A stretch of DNA of 64,000 nucleotides from NCBI GenBank assembly GCA_018714385.1, contig DVNL01000007.1:29657-93656 (forward strand). The letters run 5' to 3'. Shown here in pieces: positions 28,272-38,870 of the stretch. Each line of letters starts with the position of its first letter. The stretch's first letter is position 1. The translations under genes and the position numbers were made by a program. The DNA comes from Candidatus Enterosoma merdigallinarum. Lineage in GTDB: Bacteria > Bacillota_I > Bacilli_A > RFN20 > CAG-288. The notes under the pieces are model-generated. The model did no database searches. It was not told the DNA's origin and saw only the letters and a program-made list of their open reading frames with translations.

Positions 28272-31200
28272 ATGAAACTGAAAAAAACGATCCTCGGAGT
28301 CTGGACGCTTTCTTTTTTGGCGATGCTGGTCGCCTGCAACACGGATCAGCCCATATCGTCTTTCCCTTCTTCTATTTTCGGAAGCAGTTCCTCTTCGTCC
28401 GATTCCTCATGGAGCTCGTCTTGGGGTTCCTCCTCCTCTTCTTCCGCGGAAGCCTTGTCGATCGAGATTCTCGAAGGGGATTCTTTGACACTCGATGAGG
28501 GCGACGAAAAGAAACTTCACGCTCGGGTGAACCGCGAGGATGCCATTATCGAGTGGACGAGCGAAAACGTAGAGGTCGCCACGGTTTCTTCCGACGGAAT
28601 CGTCACGGCCCTCCAGGAGGGCGAGACGATGATCCATGTCACGGCAAGAGACGGCGAGGAGACGGCCTATGCCATGGTTCGCATCCTGGTCCTTTCTTCT
28701 TTCGTCCCTTTAGGCGGGGTGGAGCTCAATGTCAATGAATTGACACTGGATTTGGACGACGATCCCTATGCCTTGAGCGTTAATCTTTATCCCGAAGACA
28801 CTTCCGTCACGCCCGATCAGCTGACGTGGCAGTCGAGCAACGAATTTGTCGCGACAGTCGACAAAAACGGCGTCGTCACGCCGAAGGGCTATGGCGAGGG
28901 ATGCGAAATTCGGGTTCTTTACAACGGGGAGGTTCTTGCCGTCTGCACCGTGAAAGTCCAAGACAGCGAGGCCAAACTCCTTTTTGTCAAGCAAGAGGAC
29001 GGGACCTATTTCGTTTTTTCCACCGAGAATCCCGACATCCAAGAGGTGACCGTCCCAAGCGCCTACAACGGGAAGCCTGTCACGGGCGTTTCCATGTATG
29101 CCTTCTCCGGTCTGAAATCTTTGACATCGATCCATCTTCCCGAGACGATCGCCCGAATCGATGATTCCGCCTTCAGCGGGTGCTCTTCCCTGAAGGAAAT
29201 CACGCTTCCTTCTTCCGTGACTTCTATAGGGAGATTCCTTTTCAGCGACTGTACGGCTCTTGAAAACGTCGCCCTTCCTTCCCGAATCGATGCCATTCCG
29301 GATTATTGCTTCTCAGATTGCACTTCTCTCCGCCGAATCAGCATTCCGTCTTCCGTGAAGTCCATCGGTTCCTATGCCTTTTCCGGCTGCACGAATATTC
29401 AAGAAGCCGTTCTTCCCCCGCAGCTCGAGACGATCGGGGAATACGCCTTCCAGATGTGCGAAAGTCTTCCTCAGATCGCCATTCCTTCCTCTGTCACGTA
29501 TGTAGGCACAAGCGCGTTTTTGTTGTGTGGGAATCTGGTCATCTATCTCCTCGGAACCGACGAAAGCTGGAGCAACCTATGGAATGCAAGCCTTTGCCCG
29601 ACGGTACGGTATGACGATGTCGCCGGATCTCTTGACATTGACGGCATCCGCTATCTCCTTTCCGAGGAAGAGGGTGTTTTGACCGCAACGGTTTTCCGCT
29701 ATCTTGGGTCGCAGACAGAAGTCGCGATCCCCGACACCATCACAAGCGAAGGACGGGAGATTCCGGTCGTTCAAGTAGGCGATTATGCCTTCTATGGATG
29801 CGACACTTTGCAATCTGTTTCCTTCGGATCCAACCTTTCCCATATCGGCGTCGGCGCTTTCCTGGGCTGCTCGGGATTGCGCGACGTTTCGTTCTCCGAG
29901 GGATTGAGAACCATAGGCAATGATGCCTTTTCCGGCTGCACGTCTTTGGAGCTGCTGTCTCTTCCCGAAGGTCTTGAGGAAATCGGTCAGATGGCCTTCG
30001 ACGGGTGTTCCGCCCTTCGCTATGTCTATATTCCCTCCTCCACGGAAATCATCGGATGGCACGCTTTCCGGGATTGCCCGGCTTTGACGATCTACACGGC
30101 TTTCAATTACGCTCCGACCGGGTGGGACAGCTCGGTAAGAGGTTTGACAGTCGTCTGGTCCTATGACACGGGAAACTTTTTCCGGGTCGACGATTTTGTC
30201 TACTTCCTTTTGGACGGACAAAACGGAAGCGCCGAGGTCGTCTCCTATGTTGGGGAGGAAGCGAATGTCACCATTCCGGAGACTCTTCTATATGATGGCA
30301 AGACCTTCCGGGTGACAAGCATCGGCAACAGCGTCTTCGAGAATGCAAGCATCACCCATGTCATCCTTCCCCAAGGCCTTGAGAAAATTGGCGACTATGC
30401 CTTCAGGGGATGCTCGAATCTTCAGTCCGTCAATCTGCCCGACTCGCTTGTCTCTATCGGAGGGGCGGCTTTCTCCGGCTGCACGAGCCTTGCCAGTGTC
30501 ATCATTCCTTCCGCTATCGAATTCCTTGGAAATATCCTTTTCGAATACGACAGCAACACGATTCTCTATTGCGAGGCGAAGGAGTCTTCCGAAAATTGGG
30601 CAGACCAATGGTTTGGCAATGCCAAGGTCGTCTATGACTACAAGAATGTTCAAGTCTATGAGCAAGATAACATTCTCTATAGCATCCCGAATGATATGAA
30701 CGGAAATGCCGGTGTGATCTGCATCGGTCCTCGTCCGTCTGTTTCCGGGATGGTCATCCTTCCTGGCACTATTGCCTATGGCGGAAGGGATTTGCCGATC
30801 GTCAAGATCGAAGACGGCGCTTTCTGTGGTGACGACATCGAGGGAATTCTCCTTCCGGATTCTGTCGGGGAAATCGGCCGCTATGCTTTTGCCTATTGCA
30901 AAAATCTGAAGGTTGTCGAACTTCCGGAAAGCCTCCTTTCTATCGGATCCGTCGCGTTCTATGGCTGCCCCCTTCTTGAGACTGTCAGCATACCGGGGAG
31001 CGTTGAATATGTCGGAAGCATCGCTTTCGATACCGATTCCTATATTTATTTTCCTTTTGACGAGATCCCTCCGGGTTGGGATGAAAACTGGCATAGTCAA
31101 AGTGCACAGTCCGAGGTGGGAGAATTCAAGGCCATCCTCCGATATCAAGACTATCGTGTCGGCATCCATGAGGATAGCGATGAGGGACTTTCGGCGGAGC

Positions 31201-33923
31201 TTGTCTCCTATTCCGGCCCTGATGGCGACATCAAGATCCCGGCGGAGATTCCCTATTTTGGAAAGAGTGTCCCTGTGACGATCCTGGGAAGACAACTTTT
31301 TAGCGAACGACAGATCACTTCCGTCGAGATACCGGACACGGTAGAGATCCTGGAGGCCAATGCTTTCTGCTACACAGGATTGACGGCTGTGGATCTACCT
31401 TCCTCCTTGACGAGCATCGGGGCGGGGTGCTTTTCTAACACGGCATTGAAGAAGATCGTCCTGCCCGATGGAATCAAGACAATAGAGAATAGTACCTTTA
31501 GCCAATGCACAGACTTGCAAGAAGTCGTCTTTTCGAAGAGCTTGGAGACGATCGAAGGATACGCCTTCTATGGGTGTTCAAGCTTGGGCCACGTCATTCT
31601 TCCCGATGGGCTTTTGACGATCGGCGAGTCTGCCTTTAGTGGATGCTATTTATCCTATATCTATGTCCCGAAGACGGTCTTGACCATCGGTGTGTGCGCT
31701 TTTGACGATGCGCAGCTTGTCCTTCTGGAAGGTGAACGTAGCCGGTACTTCTCGGGAAATCCCCTAAACTATGCCGAGAATGTCGTCCGCGGCGACTTTG
31801 TCGTCGTCGGAGATTTCCTATACAACGTCTACGAGAGGGACGGCATCCTGGTCGCCGATATTCTGGACTATTACGGTGCGGAAAGCGACCTCGTGCTCTC
31901 AGAGACAATTCGATATGGTGAGAAAGAAGCCAAGATCATTTCCATCGGGGAATGGGTGTTCTACGATAACCAGGACCTGAAATCGATAACGATGCCGGAT
32001 ACCATAGAAAAGATTTCCGCCTTTGCCTTCTCCTTCTCGAGCGTCGAGAGGATACGATTCTCTAGGACCCTTCTTGAGATAGGGGACAAAGCCTTTGCCG
32101 AGTGCCGGAACATTGTCTCTCTCTATCTCCCGGACGGCTTGGAGAGGATCGGCGATTCGGCTTTCCACAACTGTGTCTCCCTCCAGCTTATTTTCCTTCC
32201 TGAAAGCGTCACGTCCCTGGGAAGCGACAATTTTAACAGCATGTATCCTTGTCGTCTGTATACGGACGGCTCCATTTCTCTTGTCGATGTGACTTTGCTC
32301 ACGACTGGCGTTCAAGTCATCGACTTCGTCGAGGTCGGCGGCCTGTTCTATGCCATCATTCAAGGCGAGGATGGACAGCTTTATGCCGAGACGGCTTTGT
32401 ATATGGGGCAAGAAATCCAAGTGACGATTCCCGAGAGCGTCATCTATGGCGGCGAGGCGATTTCCGTCAAGGGAATCGGGAAGGGGGCTTTTATACGCAC
32501 GAATATCGATCGTGTCGACATGGCCGATTCGATCGAATACATCCGAGACCATGCCTTTGAATCCTGCGAATCCCTTTATACCGTAATCTTTTCAGCAAGC
32601 CTCAAGACGATCGGCACCTATGCTTTCGCCTATTGTTACGCTCTCACAAGCGTCTACTTCCCCGACTCCCTCAGGGAAATCGGCCGTCGGGCTTTCGATA
32701 GCTGCTATGATCTGAAAGAGGTCCGATTCAACGAGGGGCTGCTGTCCATCGGCGATACGGCTTTCTTCCTTTGTCCGATCGATTATGTTCTGCTTCCTCA
32801 AGGCATCGAGTTTATCGGACAATCTGCTTTCAATGAGGTCGGGTATGTTTACATTCGTGAAGAGAGCAAACCAGAAGGATGGGAATGGAATCCACTTGGT
32901 AATGCCGTATGGAATCCTAATCTTGAAGAGATCGTCGTTGAAAACGGCTTCCACTTCGGGATTTATTACGAAGATGGAAAACCATATGCCATTCTCTATC
33001 ATTATGATGGAGACGCAGGTTATCTTTCCCTTCCGGGACTGGTCGCCTGCGATTCCGCTTTCGATGCCGTCACCTTCAAGCATCTGGAAGTAGAGGAACT
33101 CCAACTTTCTGCTTCCGTTCCCATCGACGATCGTCAGATCTATGCGACATTGGACACCAGCAAGGTGGGGCCGAACCAATACGAATACACCTTCGTCGAC
33201 GATGACGGCACGCCCAAGACGCAGACCTATACCTATGAAGTCTTGCCTGCCGTCAAAGCCACCATCGGCTTTGAAATCTATCTCGACCATCCTTATATGA
33301 TCGACGGAAGGATATTTGTCCAGGGCACGGACGATTTCTTTGCCATGGATCAGGCCGTGGACAGCAATTCCTTCTCTCTTTGCAACGAGATCGACTTGGA
33401 GAGCGGAGAGCATATCTCCTTGCCTATCGATGCCGAATATGTCTGGAACGGACAGCCTGAGAACCTCACTCTGAATGATCTCGGTGTGAGCACGGAAAAC
33501 GAGGGGCGCTTTGAAACGGCCCTCACGGGAATGGTCGACATCAAGACCTATGACGATTCCGGCGAGGCGACGGGCACTCATACCGTGTCGGAGCTCTCCT
33601 TCTGCTACGAAGTCCTGGGCGAAGTCGAAATGCAAACAAATGTCTCTCCCGATCCCCTGTTTGTCCGGTTTGACTCCTACGGAAAGGTCATCGATGGAAA
33701 AGATTATTCCTTGGAAATCGAATTCTATCGGTATGATGAGCAGATCGGGTATAGCCATTGCTACATTTCGCCTTGGGACTTTGATGCGGAGGCTCAGGCC
33801 GCTCTCTGGAACGCCCTTCCGACGCAGGATGTCGGAACCTATGATTTCGTCTGGCAGTATGTCGACTCCAGCCGATGCTTGATCCTCGATGTTCCGGTTA
33901 TGTACGAGATTGTGGAGGCTTAG
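28272..33923 (+). CDS. Giant BspA-type leucine-rich repeat lipoprotein with Ser-rich linker and Ig-like (Big_2-like) domains
   Basis: Lipoprotein signal MKLKKTILGVWTLSFLAMLVAC; Ser-rich linker; EWTSENVEVATVSSDGIVTALQEGETMIHVTA; many LRR_5-type repeats (SIGDSAFxGCxxLxxVxLPxxLxxIG). Confidence 0.92.
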   Translation: MKLKKTILGVWTLSFLAMLVACNTDQPISSFPSSIFGSSSSSSDSSWSSSWGSSSSSSAEALSIEILEGDSLTLDEGDEKKLHARVNREDAIIEWTSENVEVATVSSDGIVTALQEGETMIHVTARDGEETAYAMVRILVLSSFVPLGGVELNVNELTLDLDDDPYALSVNLYPEDTSVTPDQLTWQSSNEFVATVDKNGVVTPKGYGEGCEIRVLYNGEVLAVCTVKVQDSEAKLLFVKQEDGTYFVFSTENPDIQEVTVPSAYNGKPVTGVSMYAFSGLKSLTSIHLPETIARIDDSAFSGCSSLKEITLPSSVTSIGRFLFSDCTALENVALPSRIDAIPDYCFSDCTSLRRISIPSSVKSIGSYAFSGCTNIQEAVLPPQLETIGEYAFQMCESLPQIAIPSSVTYVGTSAFLLCGNLVIYLLGTDESWSNLWNASLCPTVRYDDVAGSLDIDGIRYLLSEEEGVLTATVFRYLGSQTEVAIPDTITSEGREIPVVQVGDYAFYGCDTLQSVSFGSNLSHIGVGAFLGCSGLRDVSFSEGLRTIGNDAFSGCTSLELLSLPEGLEEIGQMAFDGCSALRYVYIPSSTEIIGWHAFRDCPALTIYTAFNYAPTGWDSSVRGLTVVWSYDTGNFFRVDDFVYFLLDGQNGSAEVVSYVGEEANVTIPETLLYDGKTFRVTSIGNSVFENASITHVILPQGLEKIGDYAFRGCSNLQSVNLPDSLVSIGGAAFSGCTSLASVIIPSAIEFLGNILFEYDSNTILYCEAKESSENWADQWFGNAKVVYDYKNVQVYEQDNILYSIPNDMNGNAGVICIGPRPSVSGMVILPGTIAYGGRDLPIVKIEDGAFCGDDIEGILLPDSVGEIGRYAFAYCKNLKVVELPESLLSIGSVAFYGCPLLETVSIPGSVEYVGSIAFDTDSYIYFPFDEIPPGWDENWHSQSAQSEVGEFKAILRYQDYRVGIHEDSDEGLSAELVSYSGPDGDIKIPAEIPYFGKSVPVTILGRQLFSERQITSVEIPDTVEILEANAFCYTGLTAVDLPSSLTSIGAGCFSNTALKKIVLPDGIKTIENSTFSQCTDLQEVVFSKSLETIEGYAFYGCSSLGHVILPDGLLTIGESAFSGCYLSYIYVPKTVLTIGVCAFDDAQLVLLEGERSRYFSGNPLNYAENVVRGDFVVVGDFLYNVYERDGILVADILDYYGAESDLVLSETIRYGEKEAKIISIGEWVFYDNQDLKSITMPDTIEKISAFAFSFSSVERIRFSRTLLEIGDKAFAECRNIVSLYLPDGLERIGDSAFHNCVSLQLIFLPESVTSLGSDNFNSMYPCRLYTDGSISLVDVTLLTTGVQVIDFVEVGGLFYAIIQGEDGQLYAETALYMGQEIQVTIPESVIYGGEAISVKGIGKGAFIRTNIDRVDMADSIEYIRDHAFESCESLYTVIFSASLKTIGTYAFAYCYALTSVYFPDSLREIGRRAFDSCYDLKEVRFNEGLLSIGDTAFFLCPIDYVLLPQGIEFIGQSAFNEVGYVYIREESKPEGWEWNPLGNAVWNPNLEEIVVENGFHFGIYYEDGKPYAILYHYDGDAGYLSLPGLVACDSAFDAVTFKHLEVEELQLSASVPIDDRQIYATLDTSKVGPNQYEYTFVDDDGTPKTQTYTYEVLPAVKATIGFEIYLDHPYMIDGRIFVQGTDDFFAMDQAVDSNSFSLCNEIDLESGEHISLPIDAEYVWNGQPENLTLNDLGVSTENEGRFETALTGMVDIKTYDDSGEATGTHTVSELSFCYEVLGEVEMQTNVSPDPLFVRFDSYGKVIDGKDYSLEIEFYRYDEQIGYSHCYISPWDFDAEAQAALWNALPTQDVGTYDFVWQYVDSSRCLILDVPVMYEIVEA

Positions 33924-33995
33924 TTCGTCCCCAGCTTTCCTAATAGGAATAGACACCGGGATTTTTCTTCTCAGTCGGTGCGATAAAATAAATGC

Positions 33996-36668
33996 ATGAT
34001 CAAGCTTTCCCACGTTCGCAAGGCCTACCGTTTTTCCGGAAGAGAGAGTCTTGTCCTGAGGGACATCGATTTTCGTCTTCCGGAAAGAGGCCTTGTCGCC
34101 ATCGTGGGCGATTCCGGAAGCGGAAAGACCACCCTTTTGAATGTTTTGGGCGGGCTGGACCGTGACTATGAAGGGGAGGTCCTTTTCGATGGCCGGGATT
34201 TGAAGAGCCTCGACGAGAAGGAGAGGAACGTCTATCGGAACCGGAACGTCGGATTTGTATTCCAGGATTTCGTCCTTGTCGACGAACTGACGGTGGAGGA
34301 GAACATCCTCCTTCCGTGCGGAAGCAAAAGGAAAGAGGCAAAGGCGGAGCTGCCGCAGCTTTTGATGAGCGTCGGCCTGGAGGGGTTCGAAAGGCGGCTT
34401 GCCAAGAATCTTTCCGGCGGGGAAAAGCAGCGTGTCGCCATTCTCAGGGCTCTCGTCAACAAGCCGAGGATGATCTTGGCCGATGAACCGACGGGAGCCT
34501 TGGACAAGAACAACAGCCGACAGATCGCCTTGATACTGAAAGATGTCTCGAAAACACGTCTCGTCGTCATGGTGACGCACAATGATGCCTTGGCAAAAGA
34601 ATTTTCCGATTTAATCATTAAGATCGAGGATGGCGTTGCCGTTCAAGATGGTGCAATCTTGAAAGATTCGGTAGCAACAAGTGTTTTTAGCAAAGCTCCT
34701 TTGCATGTCGGCCTTCTTCAACTGCTCAAGATTGCCGCCACTTTCCTTTTCTCTCATCGCTTGAAGACGCTCCTGGCTTCTCTGGGGACGGCCTTTTCTA
34801 TCTTCGGCCTCTCTTTGATCATGGCCGTCTACTCCGGTTTCGGGACGTACATCGGGGATCTGGAAGGACAGCTTCTCAAGCAGATTCCACTGGTCATCGA
34901 GGACTTTGCCTTGCCGTCCATCGGCCTTGCCAATTTCGGAGGCGATGAGAACTATGTCGAAAATGACGGCTTCGTTTCCGTCGATGACAGCCTCAACAAT
35001 CTCTATGTTGCAAACGATATCGACGACGCCCTCATCGAGCATCTCGAAAACATGGATCCTTCGCTCTATGACGATCTCAAGATGCGTAACGGCATCTCTT
35101 TCCATTTGGTCGGGGAAAGCCAGAAGACCGGTTCCCTTTTGACCTTTTCCCAAAGCAGGGAGAGCTTCTTGGATGCGACCTTCTCCCATACGTCCACCCT
35201 TCGTGAGCTGCCGTCCTTCACCGATGAAATCGAAGAGCAATACGATCTTCTGGAAGGAGAATATCCTACAGGCGAAAACGATCTTGTCCTCGTTTTGGGA
35301 AAGGACAATTCGGCAAGTTCGATTTTCCTGACTTCCTTGGGACTGGACGACTTTGCCATCAGGGATGGGAAGACCGTCCTGGATTTCGACAAGATCCTGT
35401 CGCAGGAATGGACCCTCATTCCCAATGCAGATTTTTACAAGGACATCACCGATCCTTATAACCCCATCGAGAAGACGGGCGTGTTCTTGAAGAGGCAGTA
35501 CGATCTTGTCAATGAGTCATTGCGCCTTGGCGACTTTTTGTCGATAGGCCTTCCCGACGACGTGGATGACATCACGAAGGAAGAGGCGGAGAAGCTTTTG
35601 GAGTTCGTCGAGATTCCCGAAACGGCCATCGACATCGACACGGTCGACTTTTCCGACGAGGATTCCATCGAGGATTTCTTCCTGTCCCTCTTCCAGACGA
35701 AGAGGCTTTCCCTGTTTAGGGAGATGAACGAGGCGGAAAAGAGAAGCTATCGCAATGAGGGAAGGGGAAGGACGATCCGGATTTCCGGCATCCTCAAAGC
35801 GAAGGAGGATTCCTTCCTCCCGTCCTTGCGGGGCGGCCTTTACTATACTTCGGCCTTTGCCGATGCCGTGGAGAGGGAAAACTCTCCGTTCTTCGTCGAT
35901 GAGAACGGGGATGGAAAAATCGCAGCTGACGAAGACCATCGGACACCGATAGCCAAGGCCTTCGAGGATCATTTCTACGTCTCTTATGACGGCCTCTTCC
36001 ATCCGACGTATTGTTCGATTCTCGATTCGCCGACGGAGACGGAAGACGTCCAGGATTACTTTTCGGAAAGGGAACTCTATGGAACGGAGAATCGCGTCTC
36101 TTCCATATCCATCTATCCGAAGAGCTTCCAGGACAAGGAAAGAATCCTTTCCTACATCGGCGAGTTCAACGCCGAAAGGCGGAAGCAGGGGAAGAGCGAC
36201 ATCGTCGTCACCGACCTTCCCGAGACGATTTTCTCGAACCTGGAGATGGTCCTGGACATCGTCTTCCTCGTCCTTGTCCTGTTCACGGGAATCTCGCTTC
36301 TGGTGGCCGTCATCCTCGTCTCGACCATCCTCTACTCCCATGTGACGGAAAGGACCAGGGAAATCGGCCTCTTCCGTGCCGTCGGTTTTTCCAAGATGAG
36401 CGTGTTTGGTCTCTTTGCCATCGCGAGTCTGCTCATCGGCCTTCTTGGCGGCTTTCTCGGCCTCGTTCTTTGCTATATCGTTTCCGCCTTCGTGAACATA
36501 GGTGCGAACAGTCTTTTCCCGACCTATGGCCTGGGATCCTTGGCATCTCTTCCCTTCCCCATCGCCCTATTGGTCTTGGCCTTCGCCCTTCTTCTTTCTT
36601 TCCTCTCCGCCATTGCGCCGAGCCTTTTTGCCGCCAGAAAGGATCCGGCGCGGTCTTTGAGGGATTGA
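33996..36668 (+). CDS. ABC transporter, fused ATPase-permease (MacB/FtsX-like), 890 aa
   Basis: Walker A GDSGSGKTTLLNVLGG, signature LSGGEKQRVAILRAL, C-terminal FtsX-type TM region; large extracytoplasmic domain. Confidence 0.92.
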   Translation: MIKLSHVRKAYRFSGRESLVLRDIDFRLPERGLVAIVGDSGSGKTTLLNVLGGLDRDYEGEVLFDGRDLKSLDEKERNVYRNRNVGFVFQDFVLVDELTVEENILLPCGSKRKEAKAELPQLLMSVGLEGFERRLAKNLSGGEKQRVAILRALVNKPRMILADEPTGALDKNNSRQIALILKDVSKTRLVVMVTHNDALAKEFSDLIIKIEDGVAVQDGAILKDSVATSVFSKAPLHVGLLQLLKIAATFLFSHRLKTLLASLGTAFSIFGLSLIMAVYSGFGTYIGDLEGQLLKQIPLVIEDFALPSIGLANFGGDENYVENDGFVSVDDSLNNLYVANDIDDALIEHLENMDPSLYDDLKMRNGISFHLVGESQKTGSLLTFSQSRESFLDATFSHTSTLRELPSFTDEIEEQYDLLEGEYPTGENDLVLVLGKDNSASSIFLTSLGLDDFAIRDGKTVLDFDKILSQEWTLIPNADFYKDITDPYNPIEKTGVFLKRQYDLVNESLRLGDFLSIGLPDDVDDITKEEAEKLLEFVEIPETAIDIDTVDFSDEDSIEDFFLSLFQTKRLSLFREMNEAEKRSYRNEGRGRTIRISGILKAKEDSFLPSLRGGLYYTSAFADAVERENSPFFVDENGDGKIAADEDHRTPIAKAFEDHFYVSYDGLFHPTYCSILDSPTETEDVQDYFSERELYGTENRVSSISIYPKSFQDKERILSYIGEFNAERRKQGKSDIVVTDLPETIFSNLEMVLDIVFLVLVLFTGISLLVAVILVSTILYSHVTERTREIGLFRAVGFSKMSVFGLFAIASLLIGLLGGFLGLVLCYIVSAFVNIGANSLFPTYGLGSLASLPFPIALLVLAFALLLSFLSAIAPSLFAARKDPARSLRD

Positions 36669-36760
36669 CGATCTGCTTCTGTTTCGAGGCAATTTACATG
36701 ACAAAAAGCGCTAGAAAGGAAAGCTTTCAGGATGATTTTCTTCCGGAAAATCGGAAGATG

Positions 36761-37369
36761 TCATTCGTCCGGCTTCTGGCCGTCATGGGCCTGCCATAGA
36801 CAGTCTCCGAAGTCAAAATCGGAGAAGATGGCTTCGAAAGAGGAATCTTCCGGAGAACAGGCATAGACTCCGAAGCGGATCGGGCCTTTCGCTTTTTTCA
36901 TGTGGCAGATCCGCATCTGTTTGAAGGTCTTTCCGTCGAAGGAACACTCGATCCGGAAATCATCCTCCCTGCGGCTGAGCCGATACCAGAGGACATCGAC
37001 GGAAACAGGGATCTCCATCGTCGCCCAATCCGAGAATCCGTCGTTTGTCACGACGCTTCCGAGATGTCGGAAAGTCTCGTTTTCATACTCTGCCGAGGCC
37101 TTCAGCCAGTTTTCGCTATCGAGATACAAGACGATGCCGCACTGATCGAAGCGATGGCAGGCTGCCTTGAAGGACGTTTTCACAGTGAAGCTGAAAAAGT
37201 CTTTTTCCGTCTTCATCTGGAAGCATGGGGCATTGTCGTTTCGGAAGTGATAATAAGTTCTTTGCCAAAGATCGGTATGGGGAATGGTCGCCATCGTCAG
37301 CATGTTTCCGTTCTTTTTCCATGTTTTCGGCTCACGGATCCATTCGAATTCGTCGAGGTTGTTCATCAT
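36761..37369 (-). CDS. DUF1349 domain protein (concanavalin-like)
   Basis: TDLWQRTYYHFRNDNAPCFQ...FDQCGIVLYLDSENWLKASAEYENE...DDFRIECSFDGKTFKQMR...FGVYACSPEDSSFEAIFSDF. Confidence 0.85.
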   Translation of the reverse strand: MMNNLDEFEWIREPKTWKKNGNMLTMATIPHTDLWQRTYYHFRNDNAPCFQMKTEKDFFSFTVKTSFKAACHRFDQCGIVLYLDSENWLKASAEYENETFRHLGSVVTNDGFSDWATMEIPVSVDVLWYRLSRREDDFRIECSFDGKTFKQMRICHMKKAKGPIRFGVYACSPEDSSFEAIFSDFDFGDCLWQAHDGQKPDE

Positions 37370-37552
37370 GGTTCTGGTTCTCTCCCTCTATATTTTAATT
37401 ATATTCCACAGATTCAATTTTTGGATAAATAAGGATGACAACAATTGACACCTATTAATTAAATTGAAAGTTGGCAAATCGAAATATAATTAAAAACATC
37501 AATAAATAAACGGAAATAATGATATAATTTCATCGAACGAAAGGAGAATTCT

Positions 37553-38143
37553 ATGTTTGTGTCAGAGAAAGTAGAAGAAACCGGAAGATATGTTCCGTGG
37601 CTTTTTGCCATTCTGTTTATTATCGCCATCAACATTCCGGTGTTTTCTTATTCCGCAGGAGAAAAAGAGGTTCTGTTCTTCCTTGCGTCCCTGGATGCGA
37701 CTTCCGTGAGTTTTACAAGCGGGATTTCCGTCCTTCTTTTGTCTTTTGCCGCCATCTTCTCGCCGTTTTTCTCCTACTATTCCTACTATTCCGACAACAA
37801 GGTCGGGAAGGTTCTAGGCATAAGTCTTTCTTTGGTGACTCTCTGCTTTTCCATCGCCATTCTTCGGGCTTATGCCGTCTATGCCGGCAATCTCAAACTT
37901 GAAGAGACCTCCTTCACTGGGGCGATCATGCTTCTTCTTCTTCTTCTTCTTGCTATTGCCAACCTCTTTTATTGCTTTTGCTTTTCCTTGGTTTCGACGC
38001 GCCAAAAACCGAAATGGCATAGGGTTTCCCCAATCAAGACGCCTCATTCCCATCCCCATGGAGTCCCGACCATGACGGCTGATTCCAAGCAGGACACGTC
38101 GGACTTTGAACCCGAGAAAAGAGCAGAAGATTTCTTCGACTGA
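37553..38143 (+). CDS. Hypothetical multi-TM membrane protein
   Basis: ATG with AAAGGAG SD; ~4 hydrophobic segments; upstream TATAAT. Confidence 0.65.
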   Translation: MFVSEKVEETGRYVPWLFAILFIIAINIPVFSYSAGEKEVLFFLASLDATSVSFTSGISVLLLSFAAIFSPFFSYYSYYSDNKVGKVLGISLSLVTLCFSIAILRAYAVYAGNLKLEETSFTGAIMLLLLLLLAIANLFYCFCFSLVSTRQKPKWHRVSPIKTPHSHPHGVPTMTADSKQDTSDFEPEKRAEDFFD

Positions 38144-38226
38144 ATCGGAGTTGCGGGAGGAGACGTATTCTTTCAAGGCGCCTCATCAAACTTGTATCTG
38201 TCTGTTCAATGATCAAGATGCGATCG

Positions 38227-38781
38227 TCATCCAGCCTTGCTTTGATATCGGAAGCACCCCTTTTCATGGGAGTCGATGATTCCGATGGCCTGAAGATAGG
38301 CATAGATGATCGTGCTTCCGACAAAGCGCATGCCTTTCTCATAAAGATCGTTTGAGACGGCATCGGAAAGATCGTTTCTGCTTTTTCCTGTCTCGTGTCG
38401 TATCTTGCCGCGACTGAAGTGGAGAAGATAGTCTCTGAAGCTTCCGAATTCTTTTTGGATGGCAAGGAAGACTTCGGCGTTGCGGACGGCAGCCCTGATT
38501 TTGAGCCTGTTCCGGATGATCTTTGAATCAGCAAGGAGTGTTGCCGTCTTTTTCTCGTCGTATCCGGCGATGACCCTCGGGTTGAAATCGTCGAATGCCT
38601 TTCGGAAATCTTCTCTCTTGTTCAGGACACACTCCCAGGACAAGCCGGCCTGGAACGTTTCCAAAAGGAGCATTTCGAAAAGATAGGAGTCCCTCAAGTC
38701 CAGGACGCCCCATTCCTCATCGTGGTATTTCACGTAGAGGGGGTTTTTCAGGTTGCACCAGGAACATCTTTTCTTGTCCAT
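38227..38781 (-). CDS. tag: DNA-3-methyladenine glycosylase I
   Basis: RCSWCNLKNPLYVKYHDEEWGV...LFEMLLLETFQAGLSWECVLNKREDFRKAFDDFNP; C-terminal metal-binding Cys/His. Confidence 0.92.
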   Translation of the reverse strand: MDKKRCSWCNLKNPLYVKYHDEEWGVLDLRDSYLFEMLLLETFQAGLSWECVLNKREDFRKAFDDFNPRVIAGYDEKKTATLLADSKIIRNRLKIRAAVRNAEVFLAIQKEFGSFRDYLLHFSRGKIRHETGKSRNDLSDAVSNDLYEKGMRFVGSTIIYAYLQAIGIIDSHEKGCFRYQSKAG

Positions 38782-38825
38782 TTCTCAAAAGGCCTTTCTT
38801 CCTTTACGATACCATCGTCATGGAC

Positions 38826-38854
38826 TAAGAAAAAGGCCGCATTTCTGCGGCCTG
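38826..38854 (-). terminator. Rho-independent terminator downstream of lipoprotein gene
   Basis: Minus strand GGCCGC-AGAAAT-GCGGCC followed by TTTTT. Confidence 0.85.
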
Positions 38855-38870
38855 AAGATTCTGTCTTTGC

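Noticed and set aside
32592-34580. 662-aa antisense ORF spanning the LRR gene end and the ABC transporter start
   Set aside because: Crosses two well-supported sense genes and an intergenic region; no recognisable domains.
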